64,000 bases of DNA from Phytoseiulus persimilis (lineage: Eukaryota > Arthropoda > Arachnida > Mesostigmata > Phytoseiidae), in assembly GCA_037576195.1 (NCBI GenBank), contig CM075103.1, forward strand, positions 3,410,001-3,474,000, in the 5' to 3' direction. Made by a program: the position numbers and the translations under genes. The notes under the pieces are model-generated. The model saw only the letters and a program-made list of their open reading frames with translations, searched no databases and was not told the DNA's origin. Position 1 is the first letter of the stretch, and each line of letters starts with the position of its first letter. Of the stretch, positions 20,900-31,404 are shown one piece after another.

Positions 20900-23050
20900 T
20901 GACCGAACCAGCGGTTATCGATTTCAGCTCTCCTGCGGAATGATCGACAAATATCAGCTGAAGCGGGAATGTGTTCGTTGGCTGGTCAAGAATGATCCGT
21001 TGTCAGAGTTCCCCAGCCTGCTCGGGTTGGCTGTGATCGGGAAAGGGGAGTCGGTTCGATGAAGTTTCAAACCCGCATTAGGATGAGAACGTGGGGCGAG
21101 CGGGACATGAGGTGATCACGAGGCGAAATAAGAGAAATATGAGAGGGACATAGGGAGGGAACGTGATTTCAAAAGGGTCATATTAATGTGGTACCACCTG
21201 GTCGTGGTACAGCGGGACGACTTGAAGACGTTCTTTTCCCCTGGAAAGAGAATCACTCCCCCGCCCCCGTTAGCCTGCATTGAACACGTGGTTGAGAGAT
21301 TTCCGCGTCCATTGACAGATTCAGCCAATCCCGCAGATTGACAGCGAACACCAAGCCTGACAGTCGCGAACAGGTCGATTCGGTCACTTCTGTTTGCGCC
21401 TGATTTGCGAATCAAGCTTGCTTCTGATACATTGGGTACTTCATGATTAGCAGCATATCGATCTGACGGAGACCCAGATGCATATTCGCCAACGAAACAG
21501 CATTCTGTGATCAAGCCTCCTCTCGAAAAGAGCTAGAAATTGTTCCCTCCAATTCGTCGGTGATTAGCGTGGGAGGGGAAACACCCGGGGGATGGATGAT
21601 CACGAGATGGAAAAACTGGATACCGAGCCTCGCGCCCTTGATCTGGACAGGGGACGTACCTGAAGCCTTGAACGAATTCCGTGGAGGTGGGCGAGATTTT
21701 TCAAAACTAGGCCGATATCAACAGACGCTCTGTTGTCGCCATTGGGTCGGTTTGACTTGCCTTCAGCACACCTCTCATGAATGCATGAACACCTTCAAGG
21801 AACTCCTTGCTCATCCAAAGCTCCAACCTCCTGTGCGAAAAATGTCTTTCCACATGCTTACGACGCGTTGGGATCGCAGGGGAAATATCCGAGACCTGAA
21901 TCGTTGCAACCGACGAACGGCGCATCGATCAGGTGGGGAGAAGACTCAGAGGACGGGACGAGTGGTCCAGTCAAACCCGAGGGCGATGTGTTGCTGCTTT
22001 GTGGAAGACGGTCTCTACAGTGCCGGAGCGCATAAATATGAACTCTACTTGCCCCCATATGTCAAGTGTTTTGGAAACATTGAGCCTCCGTTTCGTGGGA
22101 TTGTTTCCATTCTAGGTCGAGCTTTGTAGCTGGATATCTCAGGACGTCATTTGGGCCGCATTGGGACCTCGTGGCCACCAGAGGTGCTCGCCAGGTTCTC
22201 GTGCACGAGTGAAATTTCCTCTGTTTTCTAGCGGAGGCATGCTACATGAGGATGAACTGCGGGAATGCGAATCCGATTTCCTCCCCTCGAGCAAACCGAT
22301 CACGAAGGAAGGAAAAATGTTATTTCTACGAGAAATCGAGTTCGGAATATCTCTGATTCCCCGATCACGACCTCTATAATTCAGGTTCGGGAGGCAACGA
22401 GGAGCAGGAGTTGTAGCAAATACATACTCCGGAGTCAACCGTGTGGGTGAAAATTTCTGTCAAGGCATGAAATCCAGGAGCTTCCTGTACGCGTGCCGGG
22501 TACCGCCCAAAATATCGCAAGCATCCCACCTGGGCGTTATCTTGTGAGATTCTGGAGTGATTGGAGAATTCGCGTGGATGAAGAAATGATTCGGGCCGAT
22601 CTAGCTCTGACAAGGTCGGAATCTTGCGTGCGAACTCCATATTTTCGGAGATGTGTCATCCACATTTGGCTGATATTTTTTATACCAGCGGTGGCCAGGC
22701 TTATTCCTTCATTTCCCCCTTGGCAACCAGTTCCGAACTCCGGGGCCCTCTGTAGATTTCTTCACATTTCTGCGAAATCATTCGAAGAGAAAGGAAGGAA
22801 GTTACTGTTCCAAAGCATTGTCAAATACTTCCAATCTATATTGTGCAAATTTTTGAATTGAGTGAAAATAATGTACATCACTGAGCCGGAACTACAGAAA
22901 AACTGCGAGCAGATCCTCAAATATGACTTGAGTGTGATTATTGCCGCTTCTGATTATACGAAATGTCGCGGAATCGTGGCTGCATCGATGTGATGACAAG
23001 TCTTCAAACAGCATTGGAAATATATCAGACACCCTTCTATCTCTCGTCGC
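20900..23050. other. no gene recognised
   Basis: A frame at 20868-21062 (KYQLKRECVRWLVKNDPLSE) directly after the haspin-like stop reads like protein but has no ATG at its start and no acceptor I trust. A 189-codon frame at 21560-22129 overlaps several others and has no domain. No repeats were recognised. Confidence 0.25.
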
Positions 23051-23054
23051 TCAG

Positions 23055-23290
23055 TTAGCCCGTGGCTGCAAATATCGGCTGGGGGGAGGTACATCAGTCC
23101 TACTTGAATGATGATTGATGAGCGGCGCACGGAATAAAATTCGAACGCACAGCAGTCCACGGCTCACCTCTGGCGGCTCGAATTCACAGCGAAGCGTCAA
23201 CACTTTGGGGAACTGCCCGCCAAAACTCTCCTCATCAGGGATTGGTTGACGCCCAATATGGAGAAGCCAGAGTATTGCCTTCAACGCTCT
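23055..23290 (-). CDS. candidate last two exons of an unidentified gene
   Basis: On the minus strand an exon 23290-23168 begins after CACTTCGGGTAG, encodes 41 residues (AILWLLHIGRQPIPDEESF in the first half, FPKVLTLRCEFEPPE at the end) and stops at GAG followed by GTGAGC. An 89-base intron ends in TACCTCCCCCCAG, and a short final exon 23078-23055 adds PIFAATG and a TAA in the same phase. The intron is almost the same length as that of the haspin-like gene. No family is recognised; upstream exons were not found. The open frame is short, so chance is a real alternative. Confidence 0.3.
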
Positions 23291-23299
23291 CTACCCGAA

Positions 23300-24030
23300 G
23301 TGGAACGCGCCTGACCCTGTTTTCTCGGTAGGAATTTCGTGTTCCCGCTGGGCAGACCTGAACCCAAGCACGAGTATTTCCGCGGTGGTCGGTTTGGGAG
23401 TTATGCTCGCACGGCGCCCCGAAATTTCCTCAGTTTGCCACCGCTGCCTTATACGATTGAAGTTCTACCAATCCGAATATTAATACTCCACGTTATATTT
23501 CGTATCGTCCCAAGGTCATGAGGTCTCAATGGAGAGATATTCTCTCAGCTAATCCGACACTTCCGCTGCCCTGCCGCAGTTCTTCTGGAACGGGCCCGAG
23601 GGAGAATAGCGGCGCGAAGCTGCTCTCGACGAAATTCGCTCAGACGTGTACGGATTGGAAGTGAACCTCACAAAGCCATCGCTTTGTCCCGAGCCTCCGA
23701 GCCTTATCATCGTGAACACATCCGAATCCGCGATCCTCTTCTAGAGTCGGCCCCGGCCTTTGATTCCGGCGAAAAAGAGAAAAAACACCTTTCATTCGCC
23801 CTCGAGGTCGAACCGATGAAATCGAGAGTCAGATGAATCCGTGATCTCTCTCTTTGTTCGACTAGGATCGTCGACATTTGGACTCCGGTCGACCCGAGGG
23901 GTTCGGCCCATTTCTTTCTCTCAGTCTCAGGTGCGCAAGTGGGAAAGGAAGGCGGCTTGAAAGGATTTGGAAAGCTCGCCGCTACTGGCTCCGATGCTGC
24001 TTACACCCAACGGGCGTCTTTTCAACACTT
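23300..24030. other. no gene recognised
   Basis: Overlapping short frames only. The plus-strand frame beginning at 23939 runs through the candidate minus-strand exon below and is not called. Confidence 0.3.
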
Positions 24031-24032
24031 AC

Positions 24033-24151
24033 ATCTATCATTCGAATCGAAATGCTCTTCGTTTCGTTGCCCGTCTGTTGCTGGCCGACTGGTCTTCGTT
24101 CCTCGTTCGATTCCGTGCCTCCAGGGATCCAAGCTTTGGAAATCGACTTCG
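24033..24151 (-). CDS. candidate internal exon, unidentified
   Basis: On the minus strand a pyrimidine-rich acceptor (CCGCCTCGGCACCAG) and a strong donor (GATAGAT followed by GTAAGT) bracket 119 bases. They hold an open frame with acidic, polar content (EVDFQSLDPWRHGIERGTK, then NEEHFDSNDR) and mostly C or G third positions. Phases are 2 in and 1 out. The family is unknown and neighbouring exons were not identified. Confidence 0.25.
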
Positions 24152-24159
24152 CTGGTGCC

Positions 24160-26690
24160 GAGGCGGGACGTAGCACCGCCGCCGATTTCGACCGAAAGCA
24201 GCAACGGCAGCGGAGGCAACAGTATAAACAAGCACACGAAGAATTGCAGTTTCCGGAAATGTCAACGATTTGAATTGATAGCGCCCTCACGCCGTTGCTC
24301 CGAGCTCGGACCTGGAGCGGAACGAGAAAGAGAACACAACTCAGCGACCGCGAATGGCAGAACTGGAAGGGTGTATCATACAATCTGTATGATTTCCGGA
24401 ATACATCCGTTCCGCGCCCTTTCCGGAATCACATCAGAGCGAAGCCGGCGGAACAGACAAGTGAACTCGGGAGTTTGTTGCACACGCGCTTTGCGTTGCC
24501 GTCAGATGGACCCTGTTTCGAGCGAGGGATCGGGAAGCATCGCTAACCTCTCACTATTCTCTTCGTGCATGCATTCAAGGTGATCTAGGGATCCGCAAAT
24601 TGCAGTTGGCAAGCAACCTCCAACCTCAGGTACTTGACCTCCGCGCCCCAGACACTGGGAGAATTTTCAGGGGGAGCGCGGCGGGAACGGCCAAAACTAC
24701 ATGACGTCGCAGGCATGCAGCAGGCTGATGGGGTTTCGCAGAACCCGGTACGGAATGATTAGATGACCCGAAGAACCGACCAGCCTCGTTGAGATTGCAA
24801 TGAAACGTTTCTCCAAATTTTCGGTGCTAGCTGTTGCGTCGGGTTTTCAGCAGGAGGAAACCTTGTTTTGGGTTGCGAGATTTGTGTTGTGACCCTCTTT
24901 TGTGATTTGCGCAGGCAATGAGTGATCTGGTGAGTGATTCATGCTCTTGATCCGAAAAGCTCATAACGAAGGTCAAACGAACACAACGCATGCGTGTAAG
25001 ACAGACAAGAGTCGGGGTTCATACATAAACGAGCGCAGGGAACCTACGCTATTCAAGTTCTTTTCTTCGCTCGGCTGCTTGATGCGACTTCTCAGCTGTA
25101 CACGAGGCTGCGCTTTCAGAGATTGCTCGTCACGACCGCAGCAGCGATAACAAATCTCTTTGGCTTATTAAAATTGGTGGAAGTTCCGTCGTCTGGGCCG
25201 CAGAACGAAGAGCACAGAATAGGTGGCGAATACCACTATCGCCATCGGGATGTGTTCAGGACAAGAAAAGGAAAGCAGGAATTAACGACCTCGTTCGCCC
25301 AGTTGGCCTTGCGACAAGATTCGCTTCCGATCTATTTGACTCTTCGAGAAAAAGCAACGCTTCAACGAAGCCTTTCCAAAGAGTCCAAGGAGACGGAGCG
25401 CAGGGGCTCTCCAGAGAACAGTGGGGGAAGGTGGGGAGACGAATCGAGAAACTAGGTCGGCTCATTCAGAATAACCAACTGAGTGATCCTTGTTCTGGGT
25501 AGGCGAAATCCCGGATCGATAACGCGTTGTTCGGATCGCACGGATGAACGGGCTCCGAGCACATTGGATGCGGCTGGCATCAGGCCATTAGTGTTGAATA
25601 AAGTCGAACAATGTCGCGTCGCGCTAGCGAGGAGGACCTCCTCTTCGTCCCCGCCGATCCTCTTCTATCCTGGAGGGGTGGGAGAGCTTCGTACCGTTCG
25701 GAGAGGCGGGACTGGTGGATAGAAAGGAGTCGCGCCCGATTGAGTCCGGACAGTTCGCCGTGTTCGTTTCCCCCCGATTTTCCAGTCGCGGACGGAGAAG
25801 GACGTTCTGGGATAGGGGGGGGGGGCAGCTGAAGAGGCATGATTCCAAAACTCTCACATCTCACCAACGGCTGGATTCGGGACAACGAATGAATTTTTCC
25901 CGGAAGCTTGCTCCTGGCGCTTCGAGCGACATCTGACAGGAAGGCCCAATCGAACTTCGAGCTAACGAATATCAGAGCTAATTCATCGAGAGCACTTTGG
26001 AACTCGCATGCCGTTATTCGCTAGCACTTCCACATCCACTGCCAGGCTGTTATTCGTTTTTACGAACGGAAAACCCGTCCGACTAGTCGGGGAGCTCGTC
26101 GTGAAAGAGATTGCTCGCTGAAATGTTAGACTCAGTGCCGCTTCCAGGACATTACCCTCACTCACTTCCTCCGAAAATCCCCTGATTGAAGATTGGAACA
26201 GAAGTATGACACCGCCGAAAGGATAACCCGATGAGAACAGGTCTAGGGATCATTCGACATGGAAACCGCGGACTTCAGGAGGGGTGGTGCCCCCGATGAA
26301 AATTCCCGGATACCGAATCTCGATGCTGATATTCGCCAGGCTCCATCAGCATTCCATGAGCTTGTTGATTCAATCATAAGATTCCAATAGTTGGATCAAT
26401 GGTTTCAGCAGCTCAGTTGCGTAGCCAGGAGTTCTCCTGGTTCGGGGCTGTTTTTTTTCCCGCCCGCCTTCCTATCCCGCGTTCTGTGAGACCCCGAAAA
26501 AATGTTTGTTTCATCCACAATAAGAGGAGAGCTTGCGTTCGATTTGGAAGCTCAGAAGCGAGAGTTGAGGTTTTCGTTCCTCATGTAATTCAGGCTCGAT
26601 GCTCTCCATAGATCGCCTCTACCATACCACATGACACCAGCCGACTGGAGCTGGCCGCGGTCGGACTGCGGTTCCTGGCACTTGATTGAT
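24160..26690. other. no gene recognised; small repeats
   Basis: The interval has overlapping frames, an 11-base G run at 25815-25825, and a 7-base-stem palindrome (CCAGGAG TT CTCCTGG) near 26424-26440. At 24915-24929 a good acceptor (GTGATTTGCGCAG) is followed by GCAATGAGTGATCTG and then GTGAGT, a possible 15-base exon carrying a start codon; this is too small to assert. Confidence 0.3.
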
Positions 26691-26700
26691 TTTGCTTCAG

Positions 26701-26811
26701 CTGTCGGACAGTGATGTGCCCTTCGTGGAGATCATGAGAAGAAGACTCAAGGCAGAAAATACGCCAGCGTTTCTCGAAATCACCGAGGATTTGGAGCATA
26801 AGGTCGGGGCG
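26701..26811 (+). CDS. candidate internal exon, unidentified protein
   Basis: Exactly 111 bases lie between a good acceptor (TTGATTTTGCTTCAG) and a donor (GCG followed by GTACGT). They encode 37 residues in phase 0 at both ends: SDSDVPFVEIMRRRLKAEN, then TPAFLEITEDLEHKVGA. The peptide looks like a folded, helical, charged segment. I do not recognise the family. The same frame stays open downstream through the LINE fragment, which I read as intronic, so an alternative is that this piece is also transposon-derived. Flanking exons were not found. Confidence 0.4.
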
Positions 26812-26849
26812 GTACGTACGGAGCTTGAAGGGGATTCGATCCTCGAACG

Positions 26850-27100
26850 CCGCGGATTATGGAGTGCCGCAATGTACCCAAGAAGGCACCTCTTCACTAG
26901 GTACCTCATACACGGGTTCCACAGTCAACTGTGTCGTATCAATCATGCGCCAAGTGATACGTGTTCATTTAAATACTGTGGCCAGAGCTGTCCACGATAT
27001 CATGCTATAGTGTGTGAGATGAGACCCGAACTCGACAAACTGGGAGGTGCAGAGCACCATGTGTAACCAACACGCAATAAATCTGTTATTATTATTTTGC
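26850..27100 (+). mobile_element. decayed 3' end of an R1-like LINE
   Basis: The segment RRHLFTRYLIHGFHSQLCRI, then NHAPSDTCSFKYCGQ, then YHAIVC and ELDKL, follows the order of the C-terminus of R1-type reverse transcriptases (a GHG..YL motif, a cysteine pair, a histidine-cysteine pair, ELD). Spacing of the cysteines is irregular, so the copy is decayed. A TAA at about 27064 is followed by AATAAA and a (TTA)3-4 tail near 27090-27098, fitting a LINE 3' terminus. The tail differs from the LINE at 12.1 kb, so two lineages are present. Confidence 0.45.
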
Positions 27101-27199
27101 TTCAGCTTTATGTACATGTATGACATTGGAGCCCTTCGTTGTGCTTGTGACGGGGATTCTCGAAGACGGTCTCGTAGGCGCTCGTAGACACTCGTATAC

Positions 27200-27405
27200 G
27201 TGGAATCACCCCCATGAACCCCGATGAGCATGGTCAGATCGACTCCATAATCACCTCTACAGACTCCGAAAAGTATAGACGAATCGATCCTGGAATCACC
27301 CCCAGACTACAGAAAGCATGATCAGATCGATCCCGTAATAATCCCCCAGGCCCAGACAAGTTTGGTGAGATCGATCCTGAAGTCAGCTCCCTAGGCTCCG
27401 GGAAG
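27200..27405 (-). repeat. 44-base tandem repeat, about 4.5 units
   Basis: On the plus strand successive units begin GGAATCACCCCC or TAATCACC and end AGATCGATCC; unit lengths are 43 to 46 bases and neighbours are diverged. Alternate units resemble each other more than adjacent ones, hinting at a roughly 88-base higher-order repeat. Confidence 0.65.
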
Positions 27406-27410
27406 TAGAA

Positions 27411-27458
27411 GGACTCGAACCACCAGCTTGCTCATGTGTCGCCTACACCACTGGGGAG
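27411..27458 (-). promoter_or_regulatory. tRNA-like A box and B box (pol III type)
   Basis: On the minus strand CCCAGTGGTGTAGGCGAC resembles a tRNA A box and GGTTCGAGTCC is a canonical B box. They start about 32 bases apart, shorter than in a working tRNA, and the TΨC stem pairs poorly, so this is a tRNA-derived promoter with a deletion rather than a tRNA gene. Confidence 0.4.
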
Positions 27459-27469
27459 TGACGGACAAT

Positions 27470-28560
27470 TTTCTCTCGCGTCGAAGGGGCGGTTAACTCC
27501 CGACCTCGCCCGTTTTCAGCTATCCGAAACCTGCTCCTCCGGAGGATGATTCGGGTCCGGTATCCCCAGAACCTCAAGCACTGAGATCATCAGATACCAA
27601 ACGCTCGATGTGAAGCAGCCGAGACATCTTTGTCTCACCCCAACGCTGAATCTGGAAGACACTGATTTTCACCGAGGCGTTTCAGCTGTTTCCAGGAGCC
27701 GCTGCATCCCGAGCAGTGACCACTGGAAAGATCAGAAGTATCGAATAAGTCACTCTGGGGGAAATTCTGTCGAGCAAGTCCGAAGAAGGCCCTTGAGTGG
27801 GGGGCGAACGCAGTTGAAGGACGGATCATGCCCTCCAAGCCGTATCTTTTAGGCCTCGCCTCCGACGAACTCGAGCTGAAGTCAATATCCCTTTGTCTTC
27901 TGGAGTAGTTAATGGATAAACTTCTCCGAAACAACGATTTCGTGGAATATATCCGTTTGAGTAAGGGTTCTCGACTCTCGGGCTCTCGACATTGCTGGCA
28001 TTGGATGATACGGGTCTTCGGGATTTCGTTTGCATACCATCAGGATAGGCATCAGGACTAGGCTGCGCGATTGTTAGAGGCACCACAGTCATGGCTCCTT
28101 CCTTATTGAACTTGGTTTTGGGGCTCAGGATCTGCTGATCCGTTGCCAATAGCTTGGGAAATCAATTCATTGATCAGCTTCAGAGCACGCTTCTGAATGG
28201 GCTTGTTCGTCTCTCGTGGATATGGCAATGATCGAAGTACGAGCAACGGAAGTGTTCAGCAGGCTGGAAATCTCTGGACGGAATCCTGATGAGATCGAGC
28301 ATCAAACTCCCGACCCGAGCCAACCTGTCAACATATCTTAGGGACTGGGCTCCGCTGAGAAAGAGTTCTGCATGAGGAGTTCTAGTTGGAATATAACACT
28401 GCGAAGGTGGGGTGATATTCTGGTAGTTGCAGCGAAAGTGTAAAACGTCTTGGAAGTAACCAAACTGATTAACCTCCCTGAGTCACCAATCACTCGAAGG
28501 CAAAGGGGAAAGCTTTAGTGACTGCAAGCCCCACACATGCTGGGAATCCGTGAAGAATCC
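27470..28560. other. no gene recognised
   Basis: Short overlapping frames on both strands; no motif or repeat that I can support. Confidence 0.3.
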
Positions 28561-28562
28561 AG

Positions 28563-29504
28563 GTGCGTGAGTCGGGCATCTCTCTCTATTCCGTATACAT
28601 GATGAAAAAAAAAGGATGGTCGGATGGTCGAAATGTCCGGAATCCAGTTAGCTTCCAGATTCGATCCAGCTCGGGTTGTTCTGATGGACGTACCAAAAGG
28701 GTGGTTTCACTGGGGTTGTCGGCAGAGAGTGACTCTCAATCTTGTGATTCCGGTGGAATCGATATGGCTATTTGCTATTCCCTCGAGATCCTGAAGTTCG
28801 TCAAAATTGACCGGTCAGTGAAAGGGATAGAATCAGCCGCCTGGAACCAAAGATATCGATATCGGACGGGCCGATTCTGGTTCACACATATTTTTCGCTT
28901 GATTCACAATCGGACGGAATCACTGACGGAGGTTCCGCCGCGAACTGGCCTACACTGCGACGAGAATTCGAAGCAATCCATCGGGTGTGAAAAGTGTTTT
29001 CCGATTCGTGAAATCGCTCGATCTCACCAATCGAGCGCGTCGGTTCGGAATGCAGCACACAGCTTCGGGTTGCTTGTTCCTCGAACTTCCTAGATGTGTT
29101 ATTCGGCCCAGCTTCTCGACCCGTGCCTTATGATTGGAATGCGATTTGAAACGAAAAAGACCCAGTCAGGACCGGATGAAAGGAGGGTGAGAAATCGCTA
29201 TTACATTGACCACTCTGTGTACACGGAGATATCAATTCCAATGACCGATTCAACGGTAACTGCGGTATTCAATGAGATAGAAGGAGCTGTCGAAAGCTTG
29301 GAGAGCATAAGATGGACCGCGTGTCGTGGTCCGTGTTCATACATAGTCTTCGTGGGTGACACGGGACCGCAGGCTTGCACAAGATTTTTCAGATGGCGCA
29401 TCATGCGGAAAGTTCCATCCAGATCAGAGAGTGGAATGCGAGAGTGCGGGTCGTTTTTTGCGGAATTCGAGAGAATTGACGGGGGGGAAGGGGGGCGTTT
29501 CTAG
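28563..29504 (+). pseudogene. long frame interrupted by one TAG, unidentified
   Basis: One plus-strand frame stays open for 314 codons except for a single TAG at 29091-29093. It contains protein-like stretches such as SLEILKFVKIDRSVKGIES, GRFWFTHIFRLIHNRTESL and TVTAVFNEIEGAVESLESIR. I recognise no domain. A frame this long is unlikely by chance at this base composition, although the start has no ATG. It could be a decayed gene or element, two exons separated by an intron that I cannot place, or a frame that is open by luck. No usable splice pair was seen around the TAG. Confidence 0.3.
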
Positions 29505-29509
29505 TGTAC

Positions 29510-30397
29510 GTTCAGATGAGCTGCTCTTTACGCCGCAAGAGGGTTCACCCCGAGGAGACACTTGCCGTTGGAGTATACCGCGATCACACACAGAGACAGA
29601 CGTTCGCTTTTTTTTATGTGATCGCTGGAGCCCCATACTCCGTCCCGTGTCTTATCTGGTCCCGTTCCCCAGTCGAGCTCCGGACTCCTGGGTGAGTCCT
29701 CAGTGATTCCTGACTGACTCTCAGGAGTCCCGGAATCCGGCGAGAACAATTGCTTGCCACTGCTGTGATTGGAGAAATCGTCCCGAGGACCGGCACCGGG
29801 GCCCTGTGTCCTTCCACTCGATTACGTCCCCGCCGAGGGAATAGTCATCAGAACATGGCGAAATTTGTCCCGAGCAGTCACGATGTGACCTTGCTCTTCC
29901 CCGTTTCGTATTTGGATGCTGTTCATTCAGAGAAAACGATAACTACGTCTCCCCAGCATCGATTTCTCCGAGAGACTAGTTTCCTTGTTCGGAGTCAATC
30001 AAACGCGCCTCGGCTTCTTGATGGACTTTTGGCCGTCTTGACGTCCGAACAACTTCGGATCGATTCGACTCGACACGGCGAACTGCTTTTGAAAAAGTTG
30101 CTCCGCCTCGAGATAAGTTCCGTTCGAGTTTTGGAGTGGCGCTCGTCATTGGACTTTCCCTCCCGCTGCTCTCTGAACGGCTTCGCCTAGACGGGGACTT
30201 CATTTATTTTCCTCCCGCCCTCGGCCTCAGCGCCTCCGGTTTTTCCGATCGAGCTCCGCGTATCGAGGCCAATACCGATACTGGAGACCGCGTGTTTCGA
30301 CACAGAACGGGATCGAGCACGTGGGATTAGCTAGAATCCTCGCGCCTGGATACCAACAGAAAGCCTGTGACGACCTGCGGCTTGTTCTCGTTATCAG
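29510..30397. other. possible upstream exons of the 30.4-kb candidate, unresolved
   Basis: Two plus-strand frames read like protein: 29854-30190, from an ATG (later LLDGLLAVLTSEQLRIDSTR), and 30136-30330 (ALVIGLSLPLLSERLRLDGD). They overlap in different frames around 30115-30190 and no consensus donor joins them to each other or to the next exon, so I leave them unjoined. Confidence 0.25.
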
Positions 30398-30824
30398 AAG
30401 TTCCGATTCATCGAACTCTTCGATGAAAAGGATCGCCCGGCCTCATCAGATTCTGTCGTGGGAGTGTTCGAGTTCTTGGACGGGGCGTTTCCCTCAAACG
30501 CGATTGTGTTGATCCAGGATTGTCGACATGGCAATACTCGTGAATGCAATCGGGACATCGTCCATGCGGTGGTGGTACTCGATGCGGATCTGCACGCGCG
30601 GTACAGACCGTCGGCCTCGACCCTCCCGGGGATCGCTGCGAATATCTCGATCAGGAGCAGTCACGAAATACAAGAATCGGAACAAGAGTGCCAGGTGTTG
30701 AGACTCCAACTGCGCTCCATCGTGGAGCAGCTCCCAAAACCGAGCTTGAACGTCACGTTCACCCCGCAGGGAATCGGGTGTGACCTGAAAATTGGACTCG
30801 GGAGGAAACTACCATTTCCGCCAG
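30398..30824 (+). CDS. candidate internal exon of an unidentified protein
   Basis: An acceptor (CTTGTTCTCGTTATCAG) and a donor (CCAG followed by GTAATT) bracket 427 bases open in one frame, entering in phase 0 and leaving in phase 1. About two thirds of third positions are G or C, close to the bias in the haspin-like gene, while the flanks are poorer. The 142 residues include KFRFIELFDEKDRPASSDS near the start and QESEQECQVLRLQLRSIVEQ, a likely helix, in the middle. There is no signal peptide, membrane span or motif I can name. The same frame runs on past the donor to 31138 without the bias, which I take as intron read-through. Confidence 0.4.
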
Positions 30825-30829
30825 GTAAT

Positions 30830-31367
30830 TCCGAAGTTCTTCATCTGATGAACTCTTCCTCCCCCAGAATGAAGGAGATTCCGACCCTCAATGAATCACT
30901 GTTTGTTCCGTGTGACGTTCCAGATGCGCTGCTGTTAACCCCGTCAGTAGCACCCAGTGCTCTGCTGGTGTGGGGGGTGGGGCACTCTCCGAGCGTCGGC
31001 ACGTTGGGTGAGCACGGAGCTGATGAATCGCAATCATGGGAGAGGGGGAAACTCCCGTCTTGTTTGAACGCCGAACGCTCAATTGGTGCTAGAATACGAT
31101 CTCTTCACCTCCCGAATGGTGATGTCGTTCGCTGGTAATATACAACAGATGGAGGTACAAAAGTCATTCGGAAAATGACTCCGTAGATTGCCAACTGATT
31201 TGTCCGGACATCCGATGTCGTCTTCGATAAGTTGTGGTATGGCAGTGCCCTGTTCAGTTTGAGTGCCAGATAGCTCAGAGGTTCGGAACAAGAATACATA
31301 AGCGAGTTTTCTCGGGCCTGGAGCGATTCGAAGATTCTGACTTGACGGGAACTTTCAGCTGCTCTGT
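30830..31367. other. no gene recognised
   Basis: Probable intron or intergenic DNA after the candidate exon; no further acceptor with a convincing frame was found. Confidence 0.3.
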
Positions 31368-31400
31368 TCGAGTCAGATGCCAGTGAGGCATCTGACTCGA
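31368..31400. repeat. perfect 14-base hairpin
   Basis: TCGAGTCAGATGCC and its exact complement GGCATCTGACTCGA are separated by AGTGA. It could be the centre of a small palindromic element or a structured RNA. There is no T run after it and no gene beside it to suggest termination. Confidence 0.8.
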
Positions 31401-31404
31401 TTCA

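Larger units (their letters stand above)
27183..27459 (-). mobile_element. SINE-like element: tRNA-type promoter plus 44-base tandem repeats
   Basis: Read on the minus strand it starts with a tRNA-like head and continues into about four and a half tandem units of about 44 bases. The same unit occurs at 46.37-46.56 kb, so it belongs to a dispersed family. A tRNA-derived head followed by a body is the layout of a SINE, but here the body is a tandem array. Ends and target-site duplications are not defined. Confidence 0.45.

Noticed and set aside
23939-24583. 214-codon plus-strand frame, one of the longest in the window
   Set aside because: Its content is low-information Ser/Arg/Cys sequence, and the opposite strand offers a better-bounded candidate exon. 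No domain.
27411-27458. Functional tRNA gene
   Set aside because: A and B boxes are about 32 bases apart, too close for a full anticodon arm, and the TΨC stem pairs poorly. Interpreted as a SINE head.
27183-27459. CRISPR array, suggested by regularly spaced repeats
   Set aside because: Units are contiguous and diverged, without unique spacers, and the DNA is eukaryotic.
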